DNA of 64,000 bases from Rhodococcus sp040643435 (GCF_040643435.1 NZ_JBEYUH010000016.1:51276-115275), one strand, 5' to 3'. Shown: positions 16,502-27,204, numbered from the stretch's first letter. Notes: generated from the letters alone by a model not told the origin. Numbers and translations are program-made.

Positions 16502-17284
16502 GTGGAGTCTGCAACGAACGGCCGCCGCGCCCCGCGCCGGATCGATCCGGCGCTCGAGGTTCAGGCCGAGCCCCAGGAGCTCGTGCCGCGTCGGCGGCCC
16601 ACCCAGGAGCGGAGTCGCCGCAAGTTCGACGCCCTGCTGTCCGCCTCACGTGAATTGCTCACCGAGGTCGGCTTCGAATCGTTCACCTGCGAGGAGGTCG
16701 CGTCCCGCGCGGACGTCCCGATCGGCACGCTGTACCAGTTCTTCGCCAACAAGTACGTGATCGTGTGCGAGCTCAACCGCCAGGATCTCGTCGGGGTCCA
16801 GGAGGAACTCGCCAAGTTCAACGGCCGGATCCCGTCCGTCGACTGGTTGCGTTTCCTCAACAGTTTCGTCGATCATCTCGCGGGACTGTGGACCACCGAT
16901 CCATCGCGGCGCGAGGTGTGGCTGGCGATGCAGTCCACCCCGTCGACCCGTGCGACCGGCGCCATCCACGAACGCGAGTTCGCCGAGCAGGTCGCACGGA
17001 TGCTCGCGCCCCTGACGCCGGACACCCCGCGTCCGCGTCGCAAGCTCATGGCCGAGGTGCTCGTCCACATCGTGTACTCGATGCTGAACTTCTCCGTTCA
17101 GGACGACCAGACGCACGCGGACGCGGTGGTCGAACTCAAACGCATCATGGTCGCGTATCTGCAGGTCGCCGAACAGGATTCCCGCGCCCAGGCCAAGCGG
17201 CGCAAACGGCTCGAGGAATCCGAACGTAAGCGCGCAGAGCAGGAGACGGATCAGGCCGAGGAAGCTCCCGCTCCCTCGGCCTGA
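16502..17284 (+). CDS. TetR family regulator next to acpS-fas
   Basis: 260 aa regulator. A basic N-terminal extension precedes the helix-turn-helix at about 42-90 (FTCEEVASRADVPIGTLYQFFANKY). The C-terminal tail after residue 220 is a highly charged helix rich in Arg, Lys and Glu. GTG start with TAGCCT six bases upstream, suggesting leaderless transcription. It lies between the M20 peptidase and acpS-fas, a place without a regulator in M. tuberculosis. It does not look like the M. tuberculosis FasR (Rv3208) outside the helix-turn-helix. Control of lipid synthesis is a reasonable guess from position only. Confidence 0.8.
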   Translation: MESATNGRRAPRRIDPALEVQAEPQELVPRRRPTQERSRRKFDALLSASRELLTEVGFESFTCEEVASRADVPIGTLYQFFANKYVIVCELNRQDLVGVQEELAKFNGRIPSVDWLRFLNSFVDHLAGLWTTDPSRREVWLAMQSTPSTRATGAIHEREFAEQVARMLAPLTPDTPRPRRKLMAEVLVHIVYSMLNFSVQDDQTHADAVVELKRIMVAYLQVAEQDSRAQAKRRKRLEESERKRAEQETDQAEEAPAPSA

Positions 17285-17299
17285 TATCCGGTTCCTGTA

Positions 17300-17701
17300 C
17301 TAGCAGCCGCCGACTTCGTCGAGCACGACGAATGCGCCGGCCATGTCACCGTCATGGGTCAGCGACACGTGGATTCGCATCCCGGTGAGTTGCTCCGCGA
17401 CCTGCCGGTGCAACCGGATGCTCGGACGCCCCCATGCATCGGAGACCACCTCGATCTGCTGATGGATGGTCTCCTCGAGCACCGGAGGGCTCCCGAACAG
17501 CGAGGCCGACCACGCCTTGATCACCGCTTCCTTCGCTGCCCACCGGGCCGCGAAGTGACGGGCAGGATCGGAGCTGCGGGTATTCGCATCGCGACGCTCC
17601 CCGGGTGTGAAGTTCGACAGCATCGTCGTTCCCGTACGACTCAGCTGCTCGGCGAACTCCGGCACCGACACGAGGTCGAACCCGACTCCCGCAACTCCCA
17701 T
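17300..17701 (-). CDS. acpS: Holo-[acyl-carrier-protein] synthase
   Basis: 133 aa phosphopantetheinyl transferase that moves 4'-phosphopantetheine from CoA to the ACP-domain serine of Fas. Family motifs are present: GVGFDLVSV (magnesium Asp near residue 9) and FAARWAAKEAVIKAW (Glu and Lys near 57-61), with the C-terminal HVSLTHD. It starts 46 bases after the fas stop codon on the same strand, so fas-acpS is an operon as in Rv2524c-Rv2523c. This makes sense since this bacterial Fas lacks the C-terminal PPT domain of yeast FAS. ATG start. Confidence 0.95.
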   Translation of the reverse strand: MGVAGVGFDLVSVPEFAEQLSRTGTTMLSNFTPGERRDANTRSSDPARHFAARWAAKEAVIKAWSASLFGSPPVLEETIHQQIEVVSDAWGRPSIRLHRQVAEQLTGMRIHVSLTHDGDMAGAFVVLDEVGGC

Positions 17702-17747
17702 CCGCTACTGCTACCTCTCCCGTCGCTTCGCTCGTGCCCCGGCCGTG

Positions 17748-20700
17748 CTACTTGCAGCCGGGCAGACCCGAGCGGTACACCTCGTCGTCACCGAGGCGTG
17801 CCTGCGGCGAGAGCAGCACGTCGGCCTCGAGCTGTCGCGACGCCTGCGCCGGCAGACTGTCGCCGCCGAGACGGCGATCCGCAGGCCGCTGGTAGAGCGA
17901 TGCCCCACCGGTCATCGCGTTCGCCAGGCGACGCTTGCCGGCAACGGAGCGCTCGGCAGCCTTGGCCAGATATGCCTCCCGACGGTCGGCCGGGATCGCC
18001 GCGACGAACGCCTGGGGATGGACCACCGCGATCAGGCCCGATACGTGCCCGAACCCGAGGCTCGTGAGCAGACCTGCCTTGAGCGGGAACTGCTCGCCGA
18101 AACGGATCGGCGTGCGCGGCCACACCAGATGCTCGAACTCCGCCATCTTCTCGTCGACACAGTCGAGGCTGCGATTCGGCGGCACCACACCCTGTGCGAG
18201 GACCTGGCACAGTCCGATCAGCTGGAAGGCGGCAGCGCCACCCTTGGCGTGACCGGTCAGCGACTTCTGCGAGATCACGAACAGCGGATTGCCCTCGCTG
18301 CGACCGAGGGCGCCGGCGAGACGTTCGTGCAGCTCCGCCTCGTTCGGGTCGTTCGCTGCGGTCGACGTGTCGTGCTTGGAGATCACGGCGATGTCGTCTG
18401 CGGCGACGCCGAGCTTGCGCAGCTCCTTCGCCATACCCGACTCGCGTCCACCGCGACCCGCACCGAGCGCACCGATGCCGGGCGCCGGAATCGAGGTGTG
18501 CACGCCGTCGGCGAAGGATCCGGCCCAGGCGACGACACCGAGGACGGGCAGGCCCATCTCCAGTGCGACCTCGCCGCGGGCGAGCAGAACCGTACCGCCA
18601 CCGGCCGATTCGACGAATCCACCGCGACGACGGTCGTTGGCGCGGGAGAACCGGCGATCGCTGATGCCTTTGGCCTGCATGTCCTCCGACTTGGCGGTCG
18701 CGGACATGTCACCGAAGCCGACGATGCCTTCGATGCCGAGATCGTCGAAGCCGCCGGCCACGACCAGATCGGCCTTGCCGAGCTTGATCTTGTCCACGCC
18801 CTCCTCGACGGAGACCGCAGCCGTGGCACACGCCGCGACCGGGTGCACCATCGCACCGTAACCGCCGACGTAGGACTGGACGACGTGCGCGGCGATGACG
18901 TTCGGCAGGGCCTCCTGCAGGATGTCGTTCGCCCGGGCCTCGCCCAGCAGCGTGTCGATGTAGAGCGACCGCATCGAGGTCATGCCGCCCATACCCGTGC
19001 CCTGCGTGTTGGCGACCATCGACGGGTGCACCCAGCGCAGCAGCTCGGACGGGGTGAAGCCGCCGGTCAGGAAAGCGTCCACTGTGGTGACGATGTTCCA
19101 CAGACCCACCCGGTCCACCGAGTCCGCCATGTCGGCCGGTATGCCCCACTTCGTGACGTCGAAGCCGGTCGGGATCTGGCCACCGACCGAGCGGGTCAGC
19201 TTCATCTTGCGCGGCACGCGAATCTCGGTGCCGGCCTTGCGGGTGACCGTCCAGTCGCCCGACTCGGCGTCGATCGAGGCGACCGTGTTCTCCGGATCGG
19301 AGTCGACGAACGCCCGGGCCTCGGCCTCCGAGCCGACGACGAAGGACAGATCCTTGTCGAGGAATACCGAGGTCAGCAGCGGCGCAGCGTTGTCGACCAT
19401 CGCACCGTCGTCGGCGTAGCGGCGGATACCGCAACGCTCGACCACCGCGTCGTGGTAACGGTCGGCGATCTCCGCCTCGGGCACCAGCTCACCGGTCTCG
19501 GTGTCGTAGAAGCCCGGTTTCGGATCGTTCTCCCAGCCGATCAGGCCCGTGACCCACGCCAGTTCGAGCACACCCGCCGCCGACAGTTCCTCGTCGACCT
19601 CCATCTCGAAACGGGTGCGAGCCGAACCGTAGGGGCCGAGCTCCCCGGCACCGACGATGACGACGGTGTCCGCGAGGTCGGCGGTGACCGTGCCCCACTC
19701 GGGCGTCGGCAGCGACTCGGCGCGCGGAGGCTCGGGCAGCGCCGCGATGGTCGCGGTGTCGTCCTCGCTCTCCTCGACGGCGTCGTCCGCCTCCTGCGCC
19801 TGCTTCGCGAGCGCCGGCAGATCGACGTCCACCTCGGACAGGCCACCGGTCAGGTCGGCGACGAGCGGTGCGTCCGCAGCGAGGCGCTCGGCTTCCGGTC
19901 CGACCAGCTTCAGCAGCTCGTCGGCCATCTCGTCCGTCGACCACGTGCGCACACCGGCCGCTTCGACCGCCTCGACGAGCGGGTCGTTGCCGCCCATCAG
20001 TCCGGTGCCGCGCACCCAGCCGATGAGGGCATGGGCGAGAGTGACGCGCTCGGCCCAGGTGCGCTCGGCGCTCCACCGGTTGATGATCGCATCGAGTGCG
20101 GCCTTGGCCTCACCGTAGGCACCGTCGCCACCGAACTTGCCGCGGTTCGGCGAACCGGGCAGCACGACGTGCAGGTGGGTGTCGACGTCGCGGTCGTACC
20201 CGATCTTCGACAGTCCGGCGATCAGCCGCTCGACCGACCACAGCAGTACCCGCATCTCCATCTCGGCGCGCGCACCGGCGTCTGCGAGCGATCCCGCCAC
20301 GCGGGGCGCGGCGAACGGGAAGAGCAGCGTCGGGGTGAGCGCGTCCTTGATGAGCTTCTTCGCGCCACCGGCTACCTCGACGGTCTCGGTGCCGATCCAC
20401 TCGATCAGAGCATCGACATCGCTGTAGGACGCCATGTTCGCGGGAACCACCCACAGGGCCGCACCGGCGCGAGCGTTGCGTGCGTACAGCTCCTTGTAGA
20501 AGCCCAGGCGGCTGTCGTTCAGCGAGGATGTGGTGACGACGACCGTCGCACCGCCGGCGAGCAACTTCGCGGCGACGGCTGCGCCGATACCGCCCTTGCT
20601 GGCGCCGGTGACCACGGCGACCTCGTCCGCGTACTCGGCACCCTCGGTGACGACGGCGTTCTCGGCGATCGCGGCGTAGGTCTGTGCGAGCTCCGTACGA

Positions 20701-23700
20701 CCGGCCTCGGTGGCCTTGCGGCCCCAGAACTCGGCGTGCGCAGCCACGGTGCGGCCGGCACCGGTGAAGCGCTCGACCTCGAGCTGCTCACCGAGCCAGA
20801 CGCGGGCCAGGTCCTCACGGGCGGTGGCCCAGCGGTCGTCGATCAGGACGGCCTTGCGCTCGTCGAAGGCAGGTGCGACCAGGCGCGGCCAGTCGGAGCC
20901 GAGCTCCGCGGAGACCAGGTCGACAAGTTCGTCGTCGGCCTTGTCGGCCAGGCCCGAGACCTGCTCGGTGTGGCCGAGTTGCTCGAGCACGAGGCGTGCG
21001 GCACTCGCGAGCACGCCCTCGCGGCCGGTGATCTGCTCGGCGAACTCGCCGAGGGCAGCGGCGTCGACCGTCGCTCCCCCGCCGCCACCGGCGGACGGCA
21101 TCGACACGGCGATGCCGCGACGCGAGGCCACCGACTGCACGGCGGCGTCGATCAGCTTGTCGACCGAAGCGGCATCTGCCAAGGCACCGTCGCTCAGGCC
21201 GCCCAGGTCGCCACCGCGGACGGACGAGCCGTCGCGGCTACCGAGAGCAGCTTCGGCGGTCACGTGCGACGCCCAGCCCTCGCCCAGGCCCCACACCTTG
21301 GTGACGCGGTCGGCGATGTAGGCGGGACGTTTGCCCGACGGGCCGAAGACCTTCCGCAGGTGATCGTTGATCGAGTCCGTCAGCACCGGGCCGAACGGGC
21401 GATAGGTGCGAGCGAGACGGTCGACCGTGCCGGCGAGGGCACCCATGTCGGCGTCGGCGGCACCGTCGATCGCACCGAGCGAGAGCTCGGAGCCGAGGTC
21501 GACGAGCAACTGGTTGCGGCGCGAGGACACGCCGTCGCACAGCGCCTCGATCGTGTCGGCGGGGCCGATCTGATCCGGGCGCAGCTTCGTCCACAGGGCG
21601 ATGAGCACCTTGGTGGCGTCGGCGGCCTTGAACGCGATGTCGTCCGGGGTGGGCCCACCGGCCGGCGCGGCGGGAGCCGCGGCGGGTACCGGGGCCGCAG
21701 CAGCGGCGGGAGCAGCCTCGGCTGCCGGTGCGGCCGGCTCGTCGTCCTCGATCGGAGCGGGATCGGTGTCGGTCGAGTACACGATCGACGCCTCGCGCTC
21801 GATGTTGAGCACCTCGACGGGCTGACCGAAACGGCCGGGCAGCTTCAGCGTCTGCGACGCGAGGTTCGCGACGGTGGGCGCACCACCGAGGCCGACCTCG
21901 ACGAACCGCTCGACACCGAGACCACCGTCGGCCTCGTCGGCGAACAGCAGGTCCTGCGTCTCGATCCAGCGCACCGGCGACGCGAACTGCCAGGCCAGGA
22001 GCTCGGCGAGCACCACGCGGGTGAGCTGGACCGGCTCGGCCGACCAGTTGTCGAAGTCCGCGAGGACGTCGGCGAGCGGCTGCGACGGCACCAGGTCGGC
22101 GATCTCCTGGATGAACTCGCGGCCCAGGTTGAACGGCTTGGGCACGAGGTTCGGGATATACCGGCCGATGAGGATGTTCGGGTCGATCTCCTGCGGCAGC
22201 AGGGCGAGCAGACGCTCACGGAAATCGTCGACACCGCCGCGCAACACGGTCGAGTGGAACGGCACGTCGATGCCCGGGACGAGGATGAATGCGCGCTTGC
22301 CACCGAACTCGGCAACCTTGCGCTCGATCACGGACTCGAGCGCTTCGAGGCCTGCGACCGTACCGGCGATCGCGTACTGCGATCCGCGCAGGTTGAGGTT
22401 GACGATCTCCAGGAACTCCCCGGTCTCCTCGGCGACACCGGCGACGAAGGCCTGCAGGTCCGCATCGTCGATACCGAACTGGGACGGCCGGATCGCGGCC
22501 ATGCGGTAGTTCGAGCGGCCGTGCTCGTCGCGCGGCACCAGAGCATGCATTGCGGAACCGCGCTGGAAGACGACCTCGAGGACGGCTTCGAGCGGCAGCA
22601 CCCCGGCGACCGCGGCAAGAGCGTTGTACTCACCGACCGAGTGACCGGCCAGGAAGGCGTCCTCGACGAACGCGCCGGACTCCTTCAGCTCGGCGATCTG
22701 CGCGACACCGAGGGTCGCCATCGCGACCTGCGTGAACTGCGTCAGGTGCAGCACACCGTCGGGATGCTTGTGGGTCACTCCGCGGGCCTTGAGCACCGTC
22801 GGGTTGTCGCGGACCACGGCGAGGATCGAGAAGCCCAGGGCCTCGCGGGTGTGCTTGTCGGCCCGCTCCCAGATCTCACGGGCGGCCTTCGAGCGGGCGC
22901 GGGCGTCGAGCCCCATGCCGGGGCGCTGGATGCCCTGGCCCGGGAAGGCATAGACCGTCTTCGGCGCGGCGATGCGGCCGGTCGCGACCATCACCAGGTC
23001 GCCATCGACGCGGCAGCCCACCTCGACGATCTCGGCACCACCGTCGGTGGCGATGCGATCGACCCGCACGTCGATCTTCGCACCCGGGCGGACCATGCCG
23101 AGGAAGCGTGCCGTCCAGGAGGTCAGACGGCGGACCGGCAGCGTCGCGTCCTGCTCTACCGCGGTGACGACCTGCTGGGCCGCAGCCGACAGCCACATAC
23201 CGTGGACGATCGGCGTCCCCAGTCCTGCGAGCAGCGCGGCATTGCCGGAGGTATGGATCGGGTTGTGATCGCCCGAGACCCTCGCGAACGCGCTCATGTC
23301 GGTCGGGGCGACAATCACGGCGTCCCGGCGACGGCGGCGTGGCGTGTCGGTGACGGCATCGCTCAGTGCACCACCGGCGCGGACCGGATCGGCGAGTTCG
23401 GCAGTGCCTGTGCGGCCACGGATCGCGAAGCGCTCGGCGAGCGTCGCCACGACCCGGTCGCCCGAGCCGTCACCGCTGTCCGCGGTGATGACCACCTCGA
23501 CCTCGACGACGCGACCCAGATCGGTATCGGACACGCCGGTGACCTCTGCCTTCACACCCAGGAAGGCCGGATCGGTGGGCAGACCGTTCTTGACGTCGAT
23601 CGCGTGGTCCAGGTGGACCAGGTCGAGCATGCCCTCGATGACGGAGAGACCGGTGCCGGTGCGGGCGGCACCCAGCGACGCGAAGACGGCCGGCCAGCAC

Positions 23701-26700
23701 GCCCCCACGAGTACATCGGGCACACCGTTACCGCTCGGCGTCAGGTTCTGCGGCAGACCCGAACCGGTGACACCGGCATGATCGGCGATCTTCTCCGGCA
23801 GCCAGCCCAGGGTGATGCGGGCAGCGCCGCGCTTCACCTCCGGCAACTCCTGACCGGCAGCGACTCCGAGGAGAGCCGACATCGATGCCTCCGCGTCGGC
23901 TTCGGTGACGACGGGCGCGCCGCCCGAGGCGACCGAGGCGGGCACGGTCAGTCGGATCTCGACTGCCCTGTCGCGCACCAGCGGCACACGCAGACCCACG
24001 TGCTCGTCGTCGAGGATCGTCAGGGTCGCACCCGTCGGGGCGTGCGAGGCAGCGGTCTCGGACTCGACGGTCCACTCGTCCAGATCGCCGAGGCGGTGGA
24101 TCGGGTTGCGGGTGTGGCGACCGGCCCACGACACGTCGGGCGAGGACAGCACTGCATCCAGCAATCCCGGAGCGATGTCGCGATGACGGCGAGCAGCGAG
24201 CTTCACCGGCTCTGCGCCCTCGGCGACGAGTTCGTCGGCGGTCGCCTTCTCGAAGCGGTCGAGGAGTTCACCGACCGGCTCGTCCACACGAGTGATACCG
24301 GCGACCGCGACGGTGCCGGGGATCACGCAGACCTGGTCTGCGGAGTAGCGCGCATCGTGGGCCTGCCACAGCGAATCCGAACGCCACCAGCGGCGTACGT
24401 CCTGATCGACCACCGGAACGAAGTTGACGGGCTTGCCGGGAGTGCGGCAGAGCGACACGAAGAACGGCACGTCGGCCGGGTGCAGCACGACCTCGCCCGC
24501 GTCGGGGTACTGGGCCGTGAGGGCCTTGACCGCGGCGTACGGGCGTTCGAGTACCGCGTCGTCGTCGAAGAGGGTGGGGATCGGACCCCGGCAGACGGGA
24601 TGAAGACGCGCCTCGGCACGCTGCAGCATGTCGCGGAAACGTTCCCGCCACGAGACATCCAGCCACGGGCTGGTGTGTGCCTCTGCCAGGATGTCGCCGA
24701 GGTCGCTGCCGCAGTCGAACTCTGCTGCCTTGTCTGGGCCGACCGCCAACTCGAGATAGCGCGAGAGCCACTGCAGGTAGGTCATGGAGTCGAGGTCGCC
24801 GAAGTACGGCTTCGCCGTTCCGTTCAGTGCCTCGATGATCTCGTCGCGGCGGGCGGCGACGGCGTCGGCGTCACCGGCGACCTCGTCGAGCAGGCGGCCC
24901 GTGCGCGAAGCGGCGTTGTCGATCTCGTGGATGTCGGCGCCGAGCTGGCTGCGGCCCGAGGCCATCCCGCCGGTCGCGGTGCCGGCGGCGACCCAGTCGG
25001 GGGTGCCGGGGGTGTCGACGAGAAGCTGCTTGACCTCGGGCGCGGTCGTGGCCTCGAGAGTCGCCATCGCCGCAGTGCCGACGAGGATGCCGTCGAGCGG
25101 CATGGCCGGGAAACCGTAGACGGTGGACCAACGACCCGTCAGGTACTCGGCCGCCTTCTCGGGCGTGCCGATGCCACCGCCGACGCACAGCACCAGGTTC
25201 GGGCGCGTACGCAGCTCGGCGTAGGTGTCGAGGAGTAGATCGTCGAGGTCCTCCCACGAGTGGTGCCCACCGGCGCGGCCACCTTCGATGTGGGCGATGA
25301 CCGGGTAGTCGGGAACCTCGTTCGCGATGCGGATCACCGAACGGATCTGCGCGACCGTTCCCGGCTTGAACACAACGTGCTCGATGCCGGCTTCCCGCAG
25401 GTCGGAGATGATCTGCACGGCCTCATCGAGTTCCGGGATACCGGCGGTGACGACGACACCGTCGAAGGGCGCTCCGGCCGCGCGGGCCTTGGGCACCAGG
25501 CGCTTGCCGCCCACGTGCAGTTTCCACAGGTACGGATCGAGAAACATCGAATTGAACTGGACCGCACGACCGGGCTCGAGCAGCTCAGTCAGCTCTGCGA
25601 CGTGATCGGTGAAGATCTGTTCGGTGACCTGGCCGCCGCCGGCGAGTTCGGCCCAGTGCCCTGCGTTGGCGGCCGCGGCGACGATCTTCGGATCGACGGT
25701 CGTCGGGGTCATGCCGGCGAGCAGGATCGGTGAGCGGCCGGTCAGTCGGGTGAAGGCCGTCTCCACTGCGATGCGACCGTCGGGCAGCGCGACCGGCTTC
25801 GGTGCGAACTCCGACCAGGCGCGCGGAACCTCGGGTTCGGCGCCCGGGGTGAGCAGGTTGCGCTGTCCGCCGCGGGTCGCGGCAGCGATGATGCCGACGC
25901 CCTGGCCGCGCAGGCCCGAACTCGTCATGCGAGTGAGGAGCTCGCCCGGACCGAGATCGAGAATCCACGAGGCACCGGATGCGACGGCGCCGTCGACCTG
26001 TTCGACCCAGTCGATCGGAGCGACGAGGATCGCGTCGGCGAGGGAGCGGGCGAGAGCGGTGTCGAGTTCGCACCGCGCAGCCCAGTCGGCAACCTGCTCG
26101 ACCGCGTCGGCGAAAGCGGGGTGATGGAAGCCGACCTCGGCGGCGACGGGCTCGAAGGTCGGGGCGAAGACCGCACCGCCACGCTTCTTCGCTTCACGCT
26201 CGCGGGTCTCCGCAGCCGAGATCTGCTCGCAGCGCTGCTGCACGCGCTCGAGTGCGGCGGGCGGGCCGGACAGCACGACGCGTCGGCGACCGTTCCGGAT
26301 CGCGACCACGGCGCTGCGCTCAGGATCCTGGCCGTCGAACACCTCGGCCACGACGGCACGCAGTCGCTCGGGGTCGACGTTGGCGACGGCGAGCATCGGA
26401 TACCTGCCCGCCCCGGAGATCAGACCGCGGCGACGGCCGATCAGGGTCGCTGCGGCGCCGATGAGCTGAGCGATCGCCAGGATCTCGGCGTCCTTGCGAC
26501 CGGCAGCGGCCACGGATTCGACGGCGAGGACGCCCTGCGAGTGGCCGATGACCGCGCTCGGTGCGACGGAGTCGATGTCGAGGCCCTGGTTCGCGAGCGC
26601 GCGCAGGGCAGCGACCTGGGTGAGGAAGACGCCGGGCAGCGACACGGCGGCGGAGGTGAGGGCAGCTTCGGACGGGCCGGCGGGCGCGTCGTCCTCGTCG

Positions 26701-27029
26701 GCGAGTTCGTTCTCGAGGATCCAGGCGACGGGGTCGAAGCCCGTCGGCCGGACGACGACGAGGTCACCCGCGACCGGGGCCAAGCGGTTGGCGGCACGGT
26801 TGACCAGATCGGTGAGAACCGGTTCGAGTCCGTTGTCGCGGCTGAGCTCCTCGAGCGAGGTGAGCCAGGGAGCGCCCTGACCGCCGAACGCGAGTGCGTA
26901 GGGCTCCCCCGCGAGAAGCTTGTCGATCAGCGCACGTGCCGGAGCGGCTGCCGTGGACCGATCAGTGGTGCGTCGTGATGCCTTCGAGTTCCGTCCGTTG
27001 TCGCCTGGTGTGGTCTCGTCGATCGTCAC
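17748..27029 (-). CDS. fas: Type I fatty acid synthase
   Basis: 3093 aa multifunctional cytosolic synthase making C16-C26 acyl-CoAs that feed phospholipids and mycolic acid synthesis. Domains in order: acetyl transferase (GHSQG, Ser164), enoyl reductase (LLAGMTPTTVD near 438), dehydratase/hotdog region (SGDHNPIHT near 1250), malonyl/palmitoyl transferase (GHSVGEY, Ser1464), an Ala/Pro linker near 1750, ACP (SSRRNQLL near 1835), ketoreductase (VVTGASKGGIG near 2140), ketosynthase (Cys2734 in CATAAVSVEEG). There is no PPT domain; acpS follows. Length matches M. tuberculosis Fas (3069 aa). The GTG at 27029 gives a start like MTIDE of the homolog and has AGGAGAGGA about ten bases upstream. Confidence 0.97.
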   Translation of the reverse strand: MTIDETTPGDNGRNSKASRRTTDRSTAAAPARALIDKLLAGEPYALAFGGQGAPWLTSLEELSRDNGLEPVLTDLVNRAANRLAPVAGDLVVVRPTGFDPVAWILENELADEDDAPAGPSEAALTSAAVSLPGVFLTQVAALRALANQGLDIDSVAPSAVIGHSQGVLAVESVAAAGRKDAEILAIAQLIGAAATLIGRRRGLISGAGRYPMLAVANVDPERLRAVVAEVFDGQDPERSAVVAIRNGRRRVVLSGPPAALERVQQRCEQISAAETREREAKKRGGAVFAPTFEPVAAEVGFHHPAFADAVEQVADWAARCELDTALARSLADAILVAPIDWVEQVDGAVASGASWILDLGPGELLTRMTSSGLRGQGVGIIAAATRGGQRNLLTPGAEPEVPRAWSEFAPKPVALPDGRIAVETAFTRLTGRSPILLAGMTPTTVDPKIVAAAANAGHWAELAGGGQVTEQIFTDHVAELTELLEPGRAVQFNSMFLDPYLWKLHVGGKRLVPKARAAGAPFDGVVVTAGIPELDEAVQIISDLREAGIEHVVFKPGTVAQIRSVIRIANEVPDYPVIAHIEGGRAGGHHSWEDLDDLLLDTYAELRTRPNLVLCVGGGIGTPEKAAEYLTGRWSTVYGFPAMPLDGILVGTAAMATLEATTAPEVKQLLVDTPGTPDWVAAGTATGGMASGRSQLGADIHEIDNAASRTGRLLDEVAGDADAVAARRDEIIEALNGTAKPYFGDLDSMTYLQWLSRYLELAVGPDKAAEFDCGSDLGDILAEAHTSPWLDVSWRERFRDMLQRAEARLHPVCRGPIPTLFDDDAVLERPYAAVKALTAQYPDAGEVVLHPADVPFFVSLCRTPGKPVNFVPVVDQDVRRWWRSDSLWQAHDARYSADQVCVIPGTVAVAGITRVDEPVGELLDRFEKATADELVAEGAEPVKLAARRHRDIAPGLLDAVLSSPDVSWAGRHTRNPIHRLGDLDEWTVESETAASHAPTGATLTILDDEHVGLRVPLVRDRAVEIRLTVPASVASGGAPVVTEADAEASMSALLGVAAGQELPEVKRGAARITLGWLPEKIADHAGVTGSGLPQNLTPSGNGVPDVLVGACWPAVFASLGAARTGTGLSVIEGMLDLVHLDHAIDVKNGLPTDPAFLGVKAEVTGVSDTDLGRVVEVEVVITADSGDGSGDRVVATLAERFAIRGRTGTAELADPVRAGGALSDAVTDTPRRRRRDAVIVAPTDMSAFARVSGDHNPIHTSGNAALLAGLGTPIVHGMWLSAAAQQVVTAVEQDATLPVRRLTSWTARFLGMVRPGAKIDVRVDRIATDGGAEIVEVGCRVDGDLVMVATGRIAAPKTVYAFPGQGIQRPGMGLDARARSKAAREIWERADKHTREALGFSILAVVRDNPTVLKARGVTHKHPDGVLHLTQFTQVAMATLGVAQIAELKESGAFVEDAFLAGHSVGEYNALAAVAGVLPLEAVLEVVFQRGSAMHALVPRDEHGRSNYRMAAIRPSQFGIDDADLQAFVAGVAEETGEFLEIVNLNLRGSQYAIAGTVAGLEALESVIERKVAEFGGKRAFILVPGIDVPFHSTVLRGGVDDFRERLLALLPQEIDPNILIGRYIPNLVPKPFNLGREFIQEIADLVPSQPLADVLADFDNWSAEPVQLTRVVLAELLAWQFASPVRWIETQDLLFADEADGGLGVERFVEVGLGGAPTVANLASQTLKLPGRFGQPVEVLNIEREASIVYSTDTDPAPIEDDEPAAPAAEAAPAAAAAPVPAAAPAAPAGGPTPDDIAFKAADATKVLIALWTKLRPDQIGPADTIEALCDGVSSRRNQLLVDLGSELSLGAIDGAADADMGALAGTVDRLARTYRPFGPVLTDSINDHLRKVFGPSGKRPAYIADRVTKVWGLGEGWASHVTAEAALGSRDGSSVRGGDLGGLSDGALADAASVDKLIDAAVQSVASRRGIAVSMPSAGGGGGATVDAAALGEFAEQITGREGVLASAARLVLEQLGHTEQVSGLADKADDELVDLVSAELGSDWPRLVAPAFDERKAVLIDDRWATAREDLARVWLGEQLEVERFTGAGRTVAAHAEFWGRKATEAGRTELAQTYAAIAENAVVTEGAEYADEVAVVTGASKGGIGAAVAAKLLAGGATVVVTTSSLNDSRLGFYKELYARNARAGAALWVVPANMASYSDVDALIEWIGTETVEVAGGAKKLIKDALTPTLLFPFAAPRVAGSLADAGARAEMEMRVLLWSVERLIAGLSKIGYDRDVDTHLHVVLPGSPNRGKFGGDGAYGEAKAALDAIINRWSAERTWAERVTLAHALIGWVRGTGLMGGNDPLVEAVEAAGVRTWSTDEMADELLKLVGPEAERLAADAPLVADLTGGLSEVDVDLPALAKQAQEADDAVEESEDDTATIAALPEPPRAESLPTPEWGTVTADLADTVVIVGAGELGPYGSARTRFEMEVDEELSAAGVLELAWVTGLIGWENDPKPGFYDTETGELVPEAEIADRYHDAVVERCGIRRYADDGAMVDNAAPLLTSVFLDKDLSFVVGSEAEARAFVDSDPENTVASIDAESGDWTVTRKAGTEIRVPRKMKLTRSVGGQIPTGFDVTKWGIPADMADSVDRVGLWNIVTTVDAFLTGGFTPSELLRWVHPSMVANTQGTGMGGMTSMRSLYIDTLLGEARANDILQEALPNVIAAHVVQSYVGGYGAMVHPVAACATAAVSVEEGVDKIKLGKADLVVAGGFDDLGIEGIVGFGDMSATAKSEDMQAKGISDRRFSRANDRRRGGFVESAGGGTVLLARGEVALEMGLPVLGVVAWAGSFADGVHTSIPAPGIGALGAGRGGRESGMAKELRKLGVAADDIAVISKHDTSTAANDPNEAELHERLAGALGRSEGNPLFVISQKSLTGHAKGGAAAFQLIGLCQVLAQGVVPPNRSLDCVDEKMAEFEHLVWPRTPIRFGEQFPLKAGLLTSLGFGHVSGLIAVVHPQAFVAAIPADRREAYLAKAAERSVAGKRRLANAMTGGASLYQRPADRRLGGDSLPAQASRQLEADVLLSPQARLGDDEVYRSGLPGCK

Positions 27030-27149
27030 GCGTGTGGTTCCTCTCCTGAACACCCCGGCGTCGAGGCGTCGATGGTTCAGCGCTGCGCGCGCCGGTGTGC
27101 TGCTGGACTAGTGGTCCGCTGTTCGGGCACGCCCAGGTTCGCACAAAAT

Positions 27150-27167
27150 CATGAGGGGTTCCTCATG
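27150..27167. promoter_or_regulatory. Palindromic operator upstream of fas
   Basis: CATGAGGGGTTCCTCATG has perfect seven-base arms around GGTT, and flanking AAA/TTT extend the symmetry with one mismatch. It lies about 120 bases before the fas start codon, where a repressor or activator of fas would bind. In M. tuberculosis the TetR protein FasR acts on the fas promoter; whether this is its site cannot be told here. Confidence 0.55.
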
Positions 27168-27204
27168 TTTTGTTTCGCGGAGTTTGCCCGACACCCTCCT
27201 CAAC

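Noticed and set aside
17607..25238. Open frame of 2543 codons on the plus strand opposite fas
   Set aside because: It is antisense to the confidently identified Fas protein. The product is low-complexity and rich in Arg, His, Gly and Asp with no domain. In high-G+C DNA the frame opposite a long gene often lacks stop codons.
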